A stretch of DNA of 48,764 bases from Novosphingobium sp. (GTDB taxonomy: Bacteria; Pseudomonadota; Alphaproteobacteria; Sphingomonadales; Sphingomonadaceae): contig NZ_JAHEBV010000016.1 in NCBI RefSeq assembly GCF_024642085.1, positions 9,366 through 58,129 on the forward strand. Direction: 5' to 3'. Positions 33,060 to 41,027 of this stretch are shown in pieces. How positions within the stretch are numbered: position 1 is the first letter of the stretch; each line of letters begins with the position of its first letter. The position numbers and the translations under genes were made by a program. The notes under the pieces were generated by a model. It was not told the origin of the DNA. It searched no databases and was given only the letters and a program-made list of their open reading frames with translations.

Positions 33060-33977
33060 ATGAGCATCGAAAAAGTCATCGTCTTTGGCGCTTCCGCAGA
33101 CCAAGGCATTCCGCTGGTCAATGCGCTGCAACGCCGCGGATTTTCGCTCACCGCCGGGGCGAGGCGCGCTGATGCCATGGCCGGCACGCCGTTTCCTGAT
33201 TTGCGTGTGGTCCACGCCGACATTACCGACAGCGACACGCTGAAGGCTGCCTTCGCGGGACAGGACGCATTGGTCATGCACTTGCCGTTCGAGTTCAATC
33301 GCGAGCGTGCGGCCAGCTTTGGCCGGGCAATAGCTGTGGGCGCGAAGGGATCGGGGTTGCGCAAAATTGTATTCAACACCAGCTGCTTCGTCGCCGACCA
33401 CGATCTTGATTTGACCGCGCATGATGGCCGCCGCGATATCGAACGCGCGCTGGAAGGCACCGGCATCCCTTGCGTGTTCATCGAGCCAACCGTATTTATG
33501 GACAATATAGTTCGCGCTTGGACCAAGCCGTCGATCGTCAACAACAGCATCTTTGCCTATCCGGCAGCGCCCGATCTCAAAATCAGCTGGATCGCGCTAT
33601 CCGACGTCAGTGAATATATGGCGGCCTCACTCGAGACCGATCGCGCAGATGGCCGCCACATCCCGGTCGGAGGACCCGAGGCCCTGACCGGGGACGAGGT
33701 GGCACAGCGGCTGTCAGCAGAAATCGGCAAGCCAGTTGTGTTCCGCAGCCTTGATCCCGGCGACTTTGCGGCGAGTATGAGCGAGCTTGTCACTGGGTCG
33801 CGCACCCTTACGCCAGGGACCCCGTATGAGGGCATGGCAAAGTTCTACCGCTTCTACAACACGCAGCCTCAGAGTCCGCTGCTGGTCGATCCCGGGAAGA
33901 CAGCGGAGCTGATCGATGTAACACCCACACGGATGAGCGAATGGCTGAAGCGCTGGGATTGGACCAAGCCGATTTAG
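33060..33977 (+). CDS. NmrA-like NAD(P)-binding protein (305 aa)
   Basis: The Rossmann motif G-A-S-A-D-Q-G lies near residues 10-16, and N-T-S-C-F follows the fourth strand; no Y-x3-K is in the normal place. It resembles the protein at 2704-3651 in length and layout. A G-A-G-G-G-G site precedes the start. It is paired with the Rieske oxygenase upstream and convergent with an NTF2-like gene, sharing 4 stop-codon bases (TTAG). It could be a reductase of an oxygenase product or a redox-sensing partner. Confidence 0.75.
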   Translation: MSIEKVIVFGASADQGIPLVNALQRRGFSLTAGARRADAMAGTPFPDLRVVHADITDSDTLKAAFAGQDALVMHLPFEFNRERAASFGRAIAVGAKGSGLRKIVFNTSCFVADHDLDLTAHDGRRDIERALEGTGIPCVFIEPTVFMDNIVRAWTKPSIVNNSIFAYPAAPDLKISWIALSDVSEYMAASLETDRADGRHIPVGGPEALTGDEVAQRLSAEIGKPVVFRSLDPGDFAASMSELVTGSRTLTPGTPYEGMAKFYRFYNTQPQSPLLVDPGKTAELIDVTPTRMSEWLKRWDWTKPI

Positions 33978-34363
33978 GCTTCGGCGGCGATTTCGGCTGT
34001 ATCGAAATAGTGGATTCGCAATTCCTTGAGCAGACCATCCTCGAACCGTCCGGCTTCGTTGACCGTCTGGCTGAACGTGCGGCCCGTGCGTTTTGATGTC
34101 ATCGTCAGGGTGAGCACCACCACCGCCCAGGTTTCACCACCAACGATCTCATGGATTTGTACCGATGCATCGTGCCAGGTGCCGTACATCGCCTCAGCCA
34201 CTCGGCGTAGCGCTTCGCGCCCGCGCCATTCGCCGCCATAAGGTATGCCTGGGGCTTCATGGACGATGAAATCTGCCGCGCAGCGTTCAGCTACACCGTC
34301 CCAGTCGCGCGCGCCGGCCATGGCATAGATCTGCGCCAGTAGCGTTGCGGGTTTGACTGTCAC
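33974..34363 (-). CDS. NTF2/SnoaL-like protein (129 aa)
   Basis: The N-terminal helix with D-W-D-G-V-A-E-R-C-A-A-D-F-I-V-H-E-A-P-G-I-P-Y-G-G-E-W-R-G-R-E is the SnoaL signature. The GTG start overlaps the lipoyl-protein stop (GTGA). It is the last gene of the seven-gene minus-strand operon that also encodes the E1 pair, so it may isomerise or dehydrate an intermediate of that step. Catalytic residues cannot be named. Confidence 0.75.
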   Translation of the reverse strand: MTVKPATLLAQIYAMAGARDWDGVAERCAADFIVHEAPGIPYGGEWRGREALRRVAEAMYGTWHDASVQIHEIVGGETWAVVVLTLTMTSKRTGRTFSQTVNEAGRFEDGLLKELRIHYFDTAEIAAEA

Positions 34364-34590
34364 TCGATCGTGCCGATCAGGTCACCAACCTGGTAGACTT
34401 CGCCCTCGCTGCCGCTGGGGTGAAAGATCCCGCTCGACTGGGCTTCAATCTCGACCGTCGTCTTGTCCGTTGCAACGGTGTAGATAATGTCGCCTTCGCT
34501 TACCGTTTCCCCATCTCCGAACATCCATTCGAGCAGCGTCACTTCAAGTGCACTCATGCCAAGTTTGGGGATGCGGATTTCTGATACCAC
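34360..34590 (-). CDS. Stand-alone lipoyl domain protein (76 aa)
   Basis: The whole protein is one biotinyl/lipoyl domain. It has I-R-I-P-K-L-G-M at the start, the lipoylation hairpin T-D-K43-T-T, and the closing V-Y-Q-V-G-D-L-I-G-T-I-E. It has no peripheral-subunit-binding domain and no acyltransferase domain, so it is not an E2. The GTG start follows A-G-G-A-G. It sits 3 bases after E1 beta, in the place where E2 is normally encoded. It may be a mobile lipoyl carrier serving the E1 pair and borrowing the E2 catalytic core at 43544, or working without one. Confidence 0.85.
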   Translation of the reverse strand: MVSEIRIPKLGMSALEVTLLEWMFGDGETVSEGDIIYTVATDKTTVEIEAQSSGIFHPSGSEGEVYQVGDLIGTIE

Positions 34591-34593
34591 CGC

Positions 34594-35580
34594 TTAACTC
34601 CTGCCCAACGCGGCCTTGATCTGTTCTATGATCTGCGCCTTTGTCGGGATCCACGCCTGTTCCAGCACAGTTGCGAAGGGTACCGGCGAAAATGTCCCAC
34701 CAACCCGCCGCACCGGGCCTTTGAGGTAGTCCCAGCATTTTTCCTGGATCGTTGCCGCCAGTTCCGCTCCGGTGCCAAATGGACGGACGGCTTCATGAAG
34801 GGTCAGGGCCAATCCGGTCTTGCGGACCGAGGCGAGAACAGCGGCCTCGTCATAAGGCGCAATGGTGCGCAGATCGATTACTTCGACCGAGATACCTTCG
34901 CTTGCCAGTTCGCCAGCGACTGCCAACGCGTCAAGCACGGTCCGGCCATAGGTGATCAGTGAAATATCGCTGCCTTCGCGCGCCACTGCCGCCTTGCCCA
35001 TAGGGACGCGGTAGCCCGGGCCGGGATCTTCGGATTTTAGGCCGTAACACAGGATATTCTCGATAAAGATCACCGGATCGTTGCACTCGATCGCCGAACG
35101 CATCAGCCCGCGCGCGTCGGCAGCGTTGGAAGGCGTCACCACGTGCAGCCCGGCAACGTGAGCAAACCAGGCTTCGAGCATATCGGAATGCTGCCCGCCA
35201 AAGCCCACGCCGACCCCGGTGGTGGTGCGGATAACCAGCGGCACGTTGGTCTGTCCGCCTGACATGAAGCGCAGTTTGGCGGCATGATTGACGATCTGGT
35301 CCATGCAAACGCCGACAAAGTTCATCAGCATGATTTCGGCAATCGGGCGCTGCCCGGCCAGGGCCGCGCCGACTGCCGCCCCGACGATGGCGGTTTCCGA
35401 AATCGGCGTAGCCCGCACACGGTGTTCGCCATATTTTTCGCTGAGACCCGATGTAATCTTGAACACCCCGCCACCCTGCTTGGCGGCAACGTCCTCGCCC
35501 AGGCAGAATACGCCAGGATCGTCGGCCATAGCCTCGTCAATGGCGCGGTTAAGCGCCTGCGCCAACGTGATCTCGCCCAT
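34594..35580 (-). CDS. 2-oxoacid / acetoin dehydrogenase E1 beta subunit (328 aa)
   Basis: This is a transketolase-like beta subunit. C-L-G-E-D-V near residue 26, P-I-S-E-T-A-I-V-G-A-A near 60, G-G-Q-H-S-D-M-L-E-A-W-F-A-H-V-A-G-L near 130 and the C-terminal domain match AcoB / BkdB / PdhB families. With the alpha subunit, coupled by a 1-base overlap, it binds thiamine diphosphate and decarboxylates a 2-oxoacid or cleaves an acyloin. The following gene is a lone lipoyl domain. Its substrate and its paralogue set at 44961-46957 differ, implying distinct reactions. Confidence 0.88.
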   Translation of the reverse strand: MGEITLAQALNRAIDEAMADDPGVFCLGEDVAAKQGGGVFKITSGLSEKYGEHRVRATPISETAIVGAAVGAALAGQRPIAEIMLMNFVGVCMDQIVNHAAKLRFMSGGQTNVPLVIRTTTGVGVGFGGQHSDMLEAWFAHVAGLHVVTPSNAADARGLMRSAIECNDPVIFIENILCYGLKSEDPGPGYRVPMGKAAVAREGSDISLITYGRTVLDALAVAGELASEGISVEVIDLRTIAPYDEAAVLASVRKTGLALTLHEAVRPFGTGAELAATIQEKCWDYLKGPVRRVGGTFSPVPFATVLEQAWIPTKAQIIEQIKAALGRS

Positions 35581-36551
35581 CAGGCGGGCGCTCCTTCCAG
35601 CACATCGATCGCCAGCTCCTCGGCGCCAGGCAGATCGGCGGCCAGCGCCATGGTAACGGCATCGTCAATTTCGGCGTCGATGCCGGCGACGACGGCGTCA
35701 AGCTCCTCAGCGCTGAACTGGTGTTCGAGCATGACCTTACGCAGCTTGGGCAAAGGGTCTTCGCGCTGCATTTCAGCAAGATGTTCGGGCGGCATGTAGG
35801 AAAAATCGGCACCGAAAAAGTGTCCCATCATGCGGTAACACATCGCCTCGATGAGGGTCGGACCTTCGCCAGCCCGCGCACGATCTACTGCCTCTTGCAT
35901 GGCTGGGTAAACCTGGTGGACATCGTTGCCGTCAACCAGCACGCCTCGCATGCCGTACCCAGACGCGCGGGCCGAGATCGATTCGCTTGATGTGTGATCA
36001 GCAAAGGCAGTGTGTTCGCCGTACCGGTTGTTCTGGCACAGGAAGACCACCGGCAGCTTGTAGAGCTGCGCCATGTTCATGGCTTCGTGAAAAGCGCCGA
36101 TATTGGCGGCGCCGTCCCCGAAACTTACCACGGTGACCTTGCCGTCACCGTTGTTCTGGCTCGCCATGGCGAGGCCGTTGGCGATCGGCAGGCCCGATCC
36201 GACTACCCCGGTCGTCACCATTATCCCCTTGGCAGGATAGGTGATGTGCATTGTCCCGCCTTTTCCCTTGCAGGTGCCGGTGACCTTCCCCAGGCATTCG
36301 GCCCACCATAGCTCGGCGGGAATGCCCTTGGCGGTTTGCTCGCCCTGTCCGCGATAGGTGCAAACCACGTAATCGTCGTCGGTCAGCGCCGCCATCGCCG
36401 CGGCAGAAACCAGTTCCTGCCCGCGAACGCAGTAATACATCACCGCGACCTTGCCCTGCATCAAAAGTGAGCGGAACTTTTCGTCTGTGCGGTTTACCTT
36501 CATCGTACGTGTGTAGATGTCGAGCAGCCTGGCGCGATCTATCGTGCTCAT
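35580..36551 (-). CDS. 2-oxoacid / acetoin dehydrogenase E1 alpha subunit (323 aa)
   Basis: The thiamine diphosphate motif G145-D-G-A-A-N...N-N (174-175) and the R-M-M-G-H-F-F-G-A-D segment are those of E1 alpha. The loop usually written R-G-H-G-H in pyruvate/acetoin E1 alpha is R67-G-Q-G-E here, losing both His, whereas the paralogue at 45986 keeps R-G-H-G-H. Branched-chain E1 alpha also lacks this His pair, so activity is not excluded. A G-G-G site sits close to the ATG. It follows an SDR by 12 bases in the operon. Confidence 0.87.
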   Translation of the reverse strand: MSTIDRARLLDIYTRTMKVNRTDEKFRSLLMQGKVAVMYYCVRGQELVSAAAMAALTDDDYVVCTYRGQGEQTAKGIPAELWWAECLGKVTGTCKGKGGTMHITYPAKGIMVTTGVVGSGLPIANGLAMASQNNGDGKVTVVSFGDGAANIGAFHEAMNMAQLYKLPVVFLCQNNRYGEHTAFADHTSSESISARASGYGMRGVLVDGNDVHQVYPAMQEAVDRARAGEGPTLIEAMCYRMMGHFFGADFSYMPPEHLAEMQREDPLPKLRKVMLEHQFSAEELDAVVAGIDAEIDDAVTMALAADLPGAEELAIDVLEGAPA

Positions 36552-36563
36552 CCCTTTCAGGGC

Positions 36564-37328
36564 CTAGAACTGGACGCGCTGGGTAAAGCCGCCGTCGACC
36601 ACTACGTTCGCTCCTGTCATGTAGGGACAGGCCGGGCTGGCGACGAAGACGATCGCATTGGCAACTTCCTGCGGGTTGCCGAAACGTCCCATCGGCATCT
36701 TTGCCAATGTACCATCATAGAGCGCAGGGACATGCTGCTTGATCATTTCCCAGTTGCCGCCTTCATAATAGATCGCGCCTGGCGAGACCGTGTTTACGCG
36801 GATGCCTTTGCCGGCAAACGCCTGGCTGAGCTGCGAGCCATGAGTAATCAGTGCGGCTTTAAGCGCGTTAAAGGCCTGCGGGGCGACGAAGGTTTCTAAC
36901 GCGGCGGTAGATGACAGGAACACGATTGAGCCGCAGTCCGACTTTTCCAGGAAGGGCGTCAGCGCCTCAACCCCGTTGACTGCGCCCATGATATCCATGT
37001 CCAGCCCTTGCTGCCAATCACCCGTACCGCCTGTGCCGGACGAGCTGGCGGTGTGGACGAAAATGTCGCACCCTCCCAACGTCTCGGCTGCCTTGATGAG
37101 CCACGCCTTGTAGGCGTCGGCTCCGGTGGCCATATCGAACACCTCGGCATGAACCTTGCCCGGTCCAGCCGCGTCAATCTCTGCCTTGGCCGCCTCAATC
37201 TTGTCGGTCTTGCGGCTAAAGAAGGCAACGTCGGCGCCTTCGGCAGCGAACAGCTTGAGCGAGGCCAGGCCAAGCCCGTGCGCGCCGCCGTTCATGATGA
37301 CTTTCTTGCCAGCCAGACCCAGATCCAT
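36564..37328 (-). CDS. SDR-family protein with catalytic Tyr replaced by Phe (254 aa)
   Basis: The SDR fold is clear: N13-G-G-A-H-G-L-G20 replaces T-G-x3-G-x-G, H-T-A-S replaces N-N-A-G, and the final V-V-D-G-G-F is normal. In the active site S139/S140 and K157 remain, but the Tyr is F153 (P-Q-A-F-N-A-L-K), with the TTT codon at 36870-36872 on the minus strand. Loss of the general acid argues against normal carbonyl reduction. It may have become a lyase, isomerase or binding protein, or use another residue. It is third in the minus-strand operon, preceding the E1 genes. A G-A-G-G-A-G site supports the start. Confidence 0.85.
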   Translation of the reverse strand: MDLGLAGKKVIMNGGAHGLGLASLKLFAAEGADVAFFSRKTDKIEAAKAEIDAAGPGKVHAEVFDMATGADAYKAWLIKAAETLGGCDIFVHTASSSGTGGTGDWQQGLDMDIMGAVNGVEALTPFLEKSDCGSIVFLSSTAALETFVAPQAFNALKAALITHGSQLSQAFAGKGIRVNTVSPGAIYYEGGNWEMIKQHVPALYDGTLAKMPMGRFGNPQEVANAIVFVASPACPYMTGANVVVDGGFTQRVQF

Positions 37329-37407
37329 GTGTCGCTCCTCTTGTGCCCGAATAAGATACTTTGCCCGGTCTATGCGCCCAAGAGCAACGCGTTAATCCGC
37401 AAATGTG

Positions 37408-38667
37408 TCAGGTTGGCTGCGCGGCCCTGCCGATCTGCCGTGCGGTCCATGCAAAGATCGCCATGGCGACAAGTGCCGCCAGTGCTGCGACCCAGAATAC
37501 GGCAAGACCAAGAGCCTTGACGCCGTGCCCGGCTGCCAGCCGGTCGCTTATCCAGCCTATCACGCCTAACCCGAACGCCTGACCAATCAGATTGTTGAAG
37601 AACAGCGCAAAGGCCACCGCAAAGCCGCGCTGCGCGGGTTCTACGGCAGTCTGGATGCCGGACAGGATCGGCGCCTGGCTTGACACGAAGACGCCGTACG
37701 AGAGCGAAAACAGGATGAGGAACAGGGGCAGGGTGGCTGATTGGAAACTCATCCACAACGGCGCGATGCACATCACGCTGACGAGGCCCGGATACCAGGC
37801 GCGCCAGCGCTCGTCCCGGCGGGTCAGCCAGTCGGTAATATAGCCGCCAAGGATCGGGCCGGGGAGGCCGCCAACCATGAAAGCCAAACCAAGATAGATG
37901 GCAACATCTCCGGTCGAAACGCCAAACTGCCGGATCAGAACCGGCGCCATCCAGAAAGCCATGCCATAGCCGATCATTATCTGTACGGCATAACCTGCGG
38001 CGATCCCCAGGTAGACCTTGTTGCCAAGGAGCAAGCGCAGGGTTTGGCGCAGAGGCAGCTGTGCCGCGTTTACGTCGGGCGGCGCAAACCGGCCGCGTTT
38101 CGGTTCACGGATCGTCGCGTAGATCAGTACGCCTACCAGCAGCCCTGGCAGACCCATCAACACGAAAGCCCAGCGCCAGCCAAGCGCCTGTTCCAGCAGG
38201 CCGCCCGCCATAAGGCCGGTAACCGTGCCCATCGTCGATCCTACCGTCAGGAAACCCATGGCCCGGGCCAGCTCCTCGCGCCGGAAATAATCCGCGATCA
38301 GGGATTGCGACGCAGGGCCGCTGCAGCCTTCGCCTACGCCGACCCCGGTACGGGCCAGGAACAAGGTCCAGAAACCGGTAGCTGCGCCGCACAACGCGGT
38401 CATCAAACTCCACAAGCCGATGGCCGCGGCGACAATGCTCTTGCGAACAGAACGGTCGGCAAGTCGGGCAGCGGGGAAGCCCGCAATGATATACGTTGCG
38501 GTGAAAGCCACCCCTCCCAGCAGGCCAAGCTGGGTATCGCTGAACGCAAACTCGGCCTTGATGTCCTGAATCAGGATGGAGAACACCAGCCGGTCAGCGA
38601 CGCTGAGCAGCAGCGTAAGGGTCAGGACCGCCAGAACATAATATCTGTAACGCGGATTTTCGCTCAC
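37408..38667 (-). CDS. MFS transporter, spinster-like (419 aa)
   Basis: About 12 hydrophobic segments are present, with the MFS motif A loop A-R-L-A-D-R-S-V-R-K between helices 2 and 3 and R-T-G-V-G-V-G-E-G in helix 4. This is the pattern of spinster-like/sphingosine or lipophilic-compound transporters common in sphingomonad catabolic clusters. The GTG start overlaps the stop of the upstream SDR (GTGA). It probably moves the substrate or an intermediate across the inner membrane, complementing the TonB-dependent receptor at 41028. Confidence 0.88.
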   Translation of the reverse strand: MSENPRYRYYVLAVLTLTLLLSVADRLVFSILIQDIKAEFAFSDTQLGLLGGVAFTATYIIAGFPAARLADRSVRKSIVAAAIGLWSLMTALCGAATGFWTLFLARTGVGVGEGCSGPASQSLIADYFRREELARAMGFLTVGSTMGTVTGLMAGGLLEQALGWRWAFVLMGLPGLLVGVLIYATIREPKRGRFAPPDVNAAQLPLRQTLRLLLGNKVYLGIAAGYAVQIMIGYGMAFWMAPVLIRQFGVSTGDVAIYLGLAFMVGGLPGPILGGYITDWLTRRDERWRAWYPGLVSVMCIAPLWMSFQSATLPLFLILFSLSYGVFVSSQAPILSGIQTAVEPAQRGFAVAFALFFNNLIGQAFGLGVIGWISDRLAAGHGVKALGLAVFWVAALAALVAMAIFAWTARQIGRAAQPT

Positions 38668-39425
38668 CGCTCGGGCCGGGCAAACAATCCGTTGTCGACC
38701 GGAAACTCTACCCCGGTCAGAAAGCGTGCCTCATCCGAGGCCAGAAACAGCACCGCATTGGCCACGTCTTTCGGCGCACCAAGGGATTCCTTGGGCAGGA
38801 TTCCGTCCGGAATGTCCATCAGGGCCTCACCCGCGCGTCCCGATATGTCGCGAACCATCGGCGTTTCGATCCCGCCGGGCATCAGCACGTTGCAGCGCAC
38901 CGGATAGCCCATGTCCTGACAATGCATCGCAATCGACTTTGTCATCGAACGGATTGCACCCTTGGCCGCAGTGTATGCGATAATTGTACCGTATCCCATC
39001 AGCGAAGCCGTCGAGGACATGTTGATGATTGCACCGGCCTTTGATTCCCTCAGCAGCGCCAGCCCATGCTTGCAGCCGAAAAAAGTGCCTTCGACATGGA
39101 TCGCCATTTGCAGGCGAAAGTTTTCGGTTGAGCAATCTTCGATACTTTCGAAAATAACGTTGCCCGCGTTGTTGACCAGAATGTCGAGCCGGCCATGTCG
39201 CTGGCGGACATGCTCGAAAACTTCAAGCCAGCGTTCTTCAAGTCGTACATCATGATGAAGCGCCTCACCGCCGATTTCCTCGGCAACCGCCTGCGCCCCT
39301 GCCAGATCAATGTCGGTCACGAATACTTTGGCGCCCTCTTCGGCCAGGCGCAAGCAATCGGCTTTGCCCAGACCCATCGCCCCGCCGGTTACCAGCGCGA
39401 TCTTGCCTTCGACCCGTCCTGTCAC
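38664..39425 (-). CDS. SDR family oxidoreductase (253 aa)
   Basis: This is a classical SDR with T-G-G-A-M-G-L-G near residue 13, Asp in V-T-D after the second strand, N-N-A-G, M-S-S, and Y-x3-K at about 151-155 (I-A-Y-T-A-A-K). I start it at the GTG at 39425, 6 bases after an A-G-A-A-G-G-G-A site; a TTG two codons upstream is possible. It is first in the seven-gene minus-strand operon and divergent from the Rieske gene at 39577. The likely reaction is alcohol dehydrogenation on a pathway intermediate. Confidence 0.87.
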   Translation of the reverse strand: MTGRVEGKIALVTGGAMGLGKADCLRLAEEGAKVFVTDIDLAGAQAVAEEIGGEALHHDVRLEERWLEVFEHVRQRHGRLDILVNNAGNVIFESIEDCSTENFRLQMAIHVEGTFFGCKHGLALLRESKAGAIINMSSTASLMGYGTIIAYTAAKGAIRSMTKSIAMHCQDMGYPVRCNVLMPGGIETPMVRDISGRAGEALMDIPDGILPKESLGAPKDVANAVLFLASDEARFLTGVEFPVDNGLFARPER

Positions 39426-39576
39426 GGCCAATCCCTTCTAATCCACCAAAGTCAGCACCTTGGTAAGCGACGGTGCGGGCGTTCCATACTGGCTAAAGCG
39501 CGAGGCCTTCCTGTCATTTTTGCCACGCGCGGCCTAGTATTTCTGCTCCTAGCCTGTGTCCCCGAGGAGCAGGATT

Positions 39577-40848
39577 ATGGACCAGGCCGAAGTCGACCTG
39601 TTGAAGCGGATGATGGAGTGGGAGGGGCAGCGCTCAGAGCCGCCTGAAGGTTTCCCCGCGCTGCCCGACATGCCAGCAGCGCGCTACACCAGCGCCGAAT
39701 ATTTCGCGTTGGAGCAAGAGCACATCTTTGGCAAAAGCTGGCTATTCGCCGGGCACATTGATGAGGTTCCGGAGCCTGGTTGCTACATGCGCTGGGACAA
39801 TGCCGGGCAGCCGCTGGTGATCGTTCATGGCAGCGACGGAGTGGTTCGCGCCTTCTACAATACCTGCCGTCATCGCGGTGCCCCGGTAGTAACTGATCAG
39901 CGCGGCAAGAGCATGCGGCTGGTTTGCAGCTATCATAACTGGACCTACAAGACTGATGGCACTCTTGTTGGCATCCCTGAACGGCGCGACTTTGCAAATC
40001 TCGATTTGGCGTGCCGCAGCCTGATCAGCGTTCGCTGCGAGCGCTTCGGCAACTGCATCTTCGTCAACCTGGACGATCATGCGATGCCGCTGCTCGACTG
40101 GCTGGGGCCGCTTGCTGCGGAATGGGCCGAGTTCGGTTTCGACCGGGTAAGGTTGGGAGCGCGGCACAGTTTTGAACTGAATTGCAACTGGAAGGTTGCG
40201 ATGGAGGCCAACATGGAGGTCTACCATGTGCCGTTTATCCATCCGACCACTGTGGCACCGCTGGTTGATGCCAAGCGCAACTTCAACAGCTTTTATCCCA
40301 ACGGCCACGCCAGAATGCTCGCCCCGCCGCCAGCGCAAACCGATCGCGCCCACGTTCGCGCTATCGACAGCCCGCCCGAATGGAAACAGATCGAGACTGT
40401 AGGAGAACTGGGGCGAACTTGTACCCAAAGCTATACTCTGTTTCCCAACTGGGTATCGCCGCTGTCGAACTATTTCGTACCGCCGCTCGTGTTCTGGCCG
40501 ACTTCGCTTGGTACTACCCGGCTCGAATTGGTGACCATGGCGCTCGACTGGGGCGAGGGTCCTGCGCCTGATCTGTGGACCGTGCCTGATCCCGCTGCTT
40601 CACACGGCCGGGCGATGAGTCCGATCATCCTTGAGGACACACAATTTGGCGAAGCAATCCAGCGCTCAATGGAAAGCCGCGCCTTTCGCAGTGTGCCGTT
40701 GAGTTACCAGGAAGCGCGCATCTATTATTTCCATCAGCAGTGCGATGCAATGATCGGTGCGAACCGCGTGCCGCCTGAACTGCGGGTCGATCCTGTGATC
40801 GACGCGCGCTGGGCCGGACCAGACGATCCGCGCTTTAGGCTTGTATGA
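39577..40848 (+). CDS. Rieske non-heme iron oxygenase, alpha subunit (423 aa)
   Basis: C97-x-H99 and C117-x2-H120 bind the Rieske cluster; E-A-N-M-E-V-Y-H217-V-P-F-I-H222 is the mononuclear iron site. A G-A-G-G-A-G site lies 7 bases before the ATG. It is a single gene with no beta subunit, divergent from the SDR-MFS operon and 179 bases before the TonB-dependent receptor. It may catalyse the first attack on the imported compound. It is closer to the oxygenase at 11253 than to that at 31622 by its iron-site spacing and surrounding residues. Confidence 0.9.
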   Translation: MDQAEVDLLKRMMEWEGQRSEPPEGFPALPDMPAARYTSAEYFALEQEHIFGKSWLFAGHIDEVPEPGCYMRWDNAGQPLVIVHGSDGVVRAFYNTCRHRGAPVVTDQRGKSMRLVCSYHNWTYKTDGTLVGIPERRDFANLDLACRSLISVRCERFGNCIFVNLDDHAMPLLDWLGPLAAEWAEFGFDRVRLGARHSFELNCNWKVAMEANMEVYHVPFIHPTTVAPLVDAKRNFNSFYPNGHARMLAPPPAQTDRAHVRAIDSPPEWKQIETVGELGRTCTQSYTLFPNWVSPLSNYFVPPLVFWPTSLGTTRLELVTMALDWGEGPAPDLWTVPDPAASHGRAMSPIILEDTQFGEAIQRSMESRAFRSVPLSYQEARIYYFHQQCDAMIGANRVPPELRVDPVIDARWAGPDDPRFRLV

Positions 40849-40867
40849 CTGCAATCGATGCGTGCCT

Positions 40868-40886
40868 GTATTACGTTACGGAATAC
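40868..40886. promoter_or_regulatory. 19-base palindrome, candidate operator for the TonB-dependent receptor
   Basis: GTATTACGTTACGGAATAC reads as its reverse complement at all but one base pair and the centre. It sits ~140 bases before the receptor ATG and 20 bases after the Rieske stop. This strength of symmetry in a short intergenic region suggests a dimeric regulator site (TetR-, MarR- or GntR-like). Confidence 0.5.
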
Positions 40887-40893
40887 GGTTCAA

Positions 40894-40905
40894 ATAGGGC
40901 CCTAT
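40894..40905. promoter_or_regulatory. Second palindrome upstream of the TonB-dependent receptor
   Basis: ATAGGGCCCTAT is a perfect 12-base palindrome 7 bases downstream of the 19-base one. The two may form a double operator or flank a promoter; the sequence to 41027 otherwise shows no coding potential. Confidence 0.35.
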
Positions 40906-41027
40906 CGGTTTTGCTAAATGTGTGCAGGCAGCACTGGACGTAGACAGACGAGGCCGGAATATCGGTGGTCGTACGATCCGGCGCACACGAAGCTAAAGCT
41001 TAATGCGACCCAGTGGGGAGGATGACT

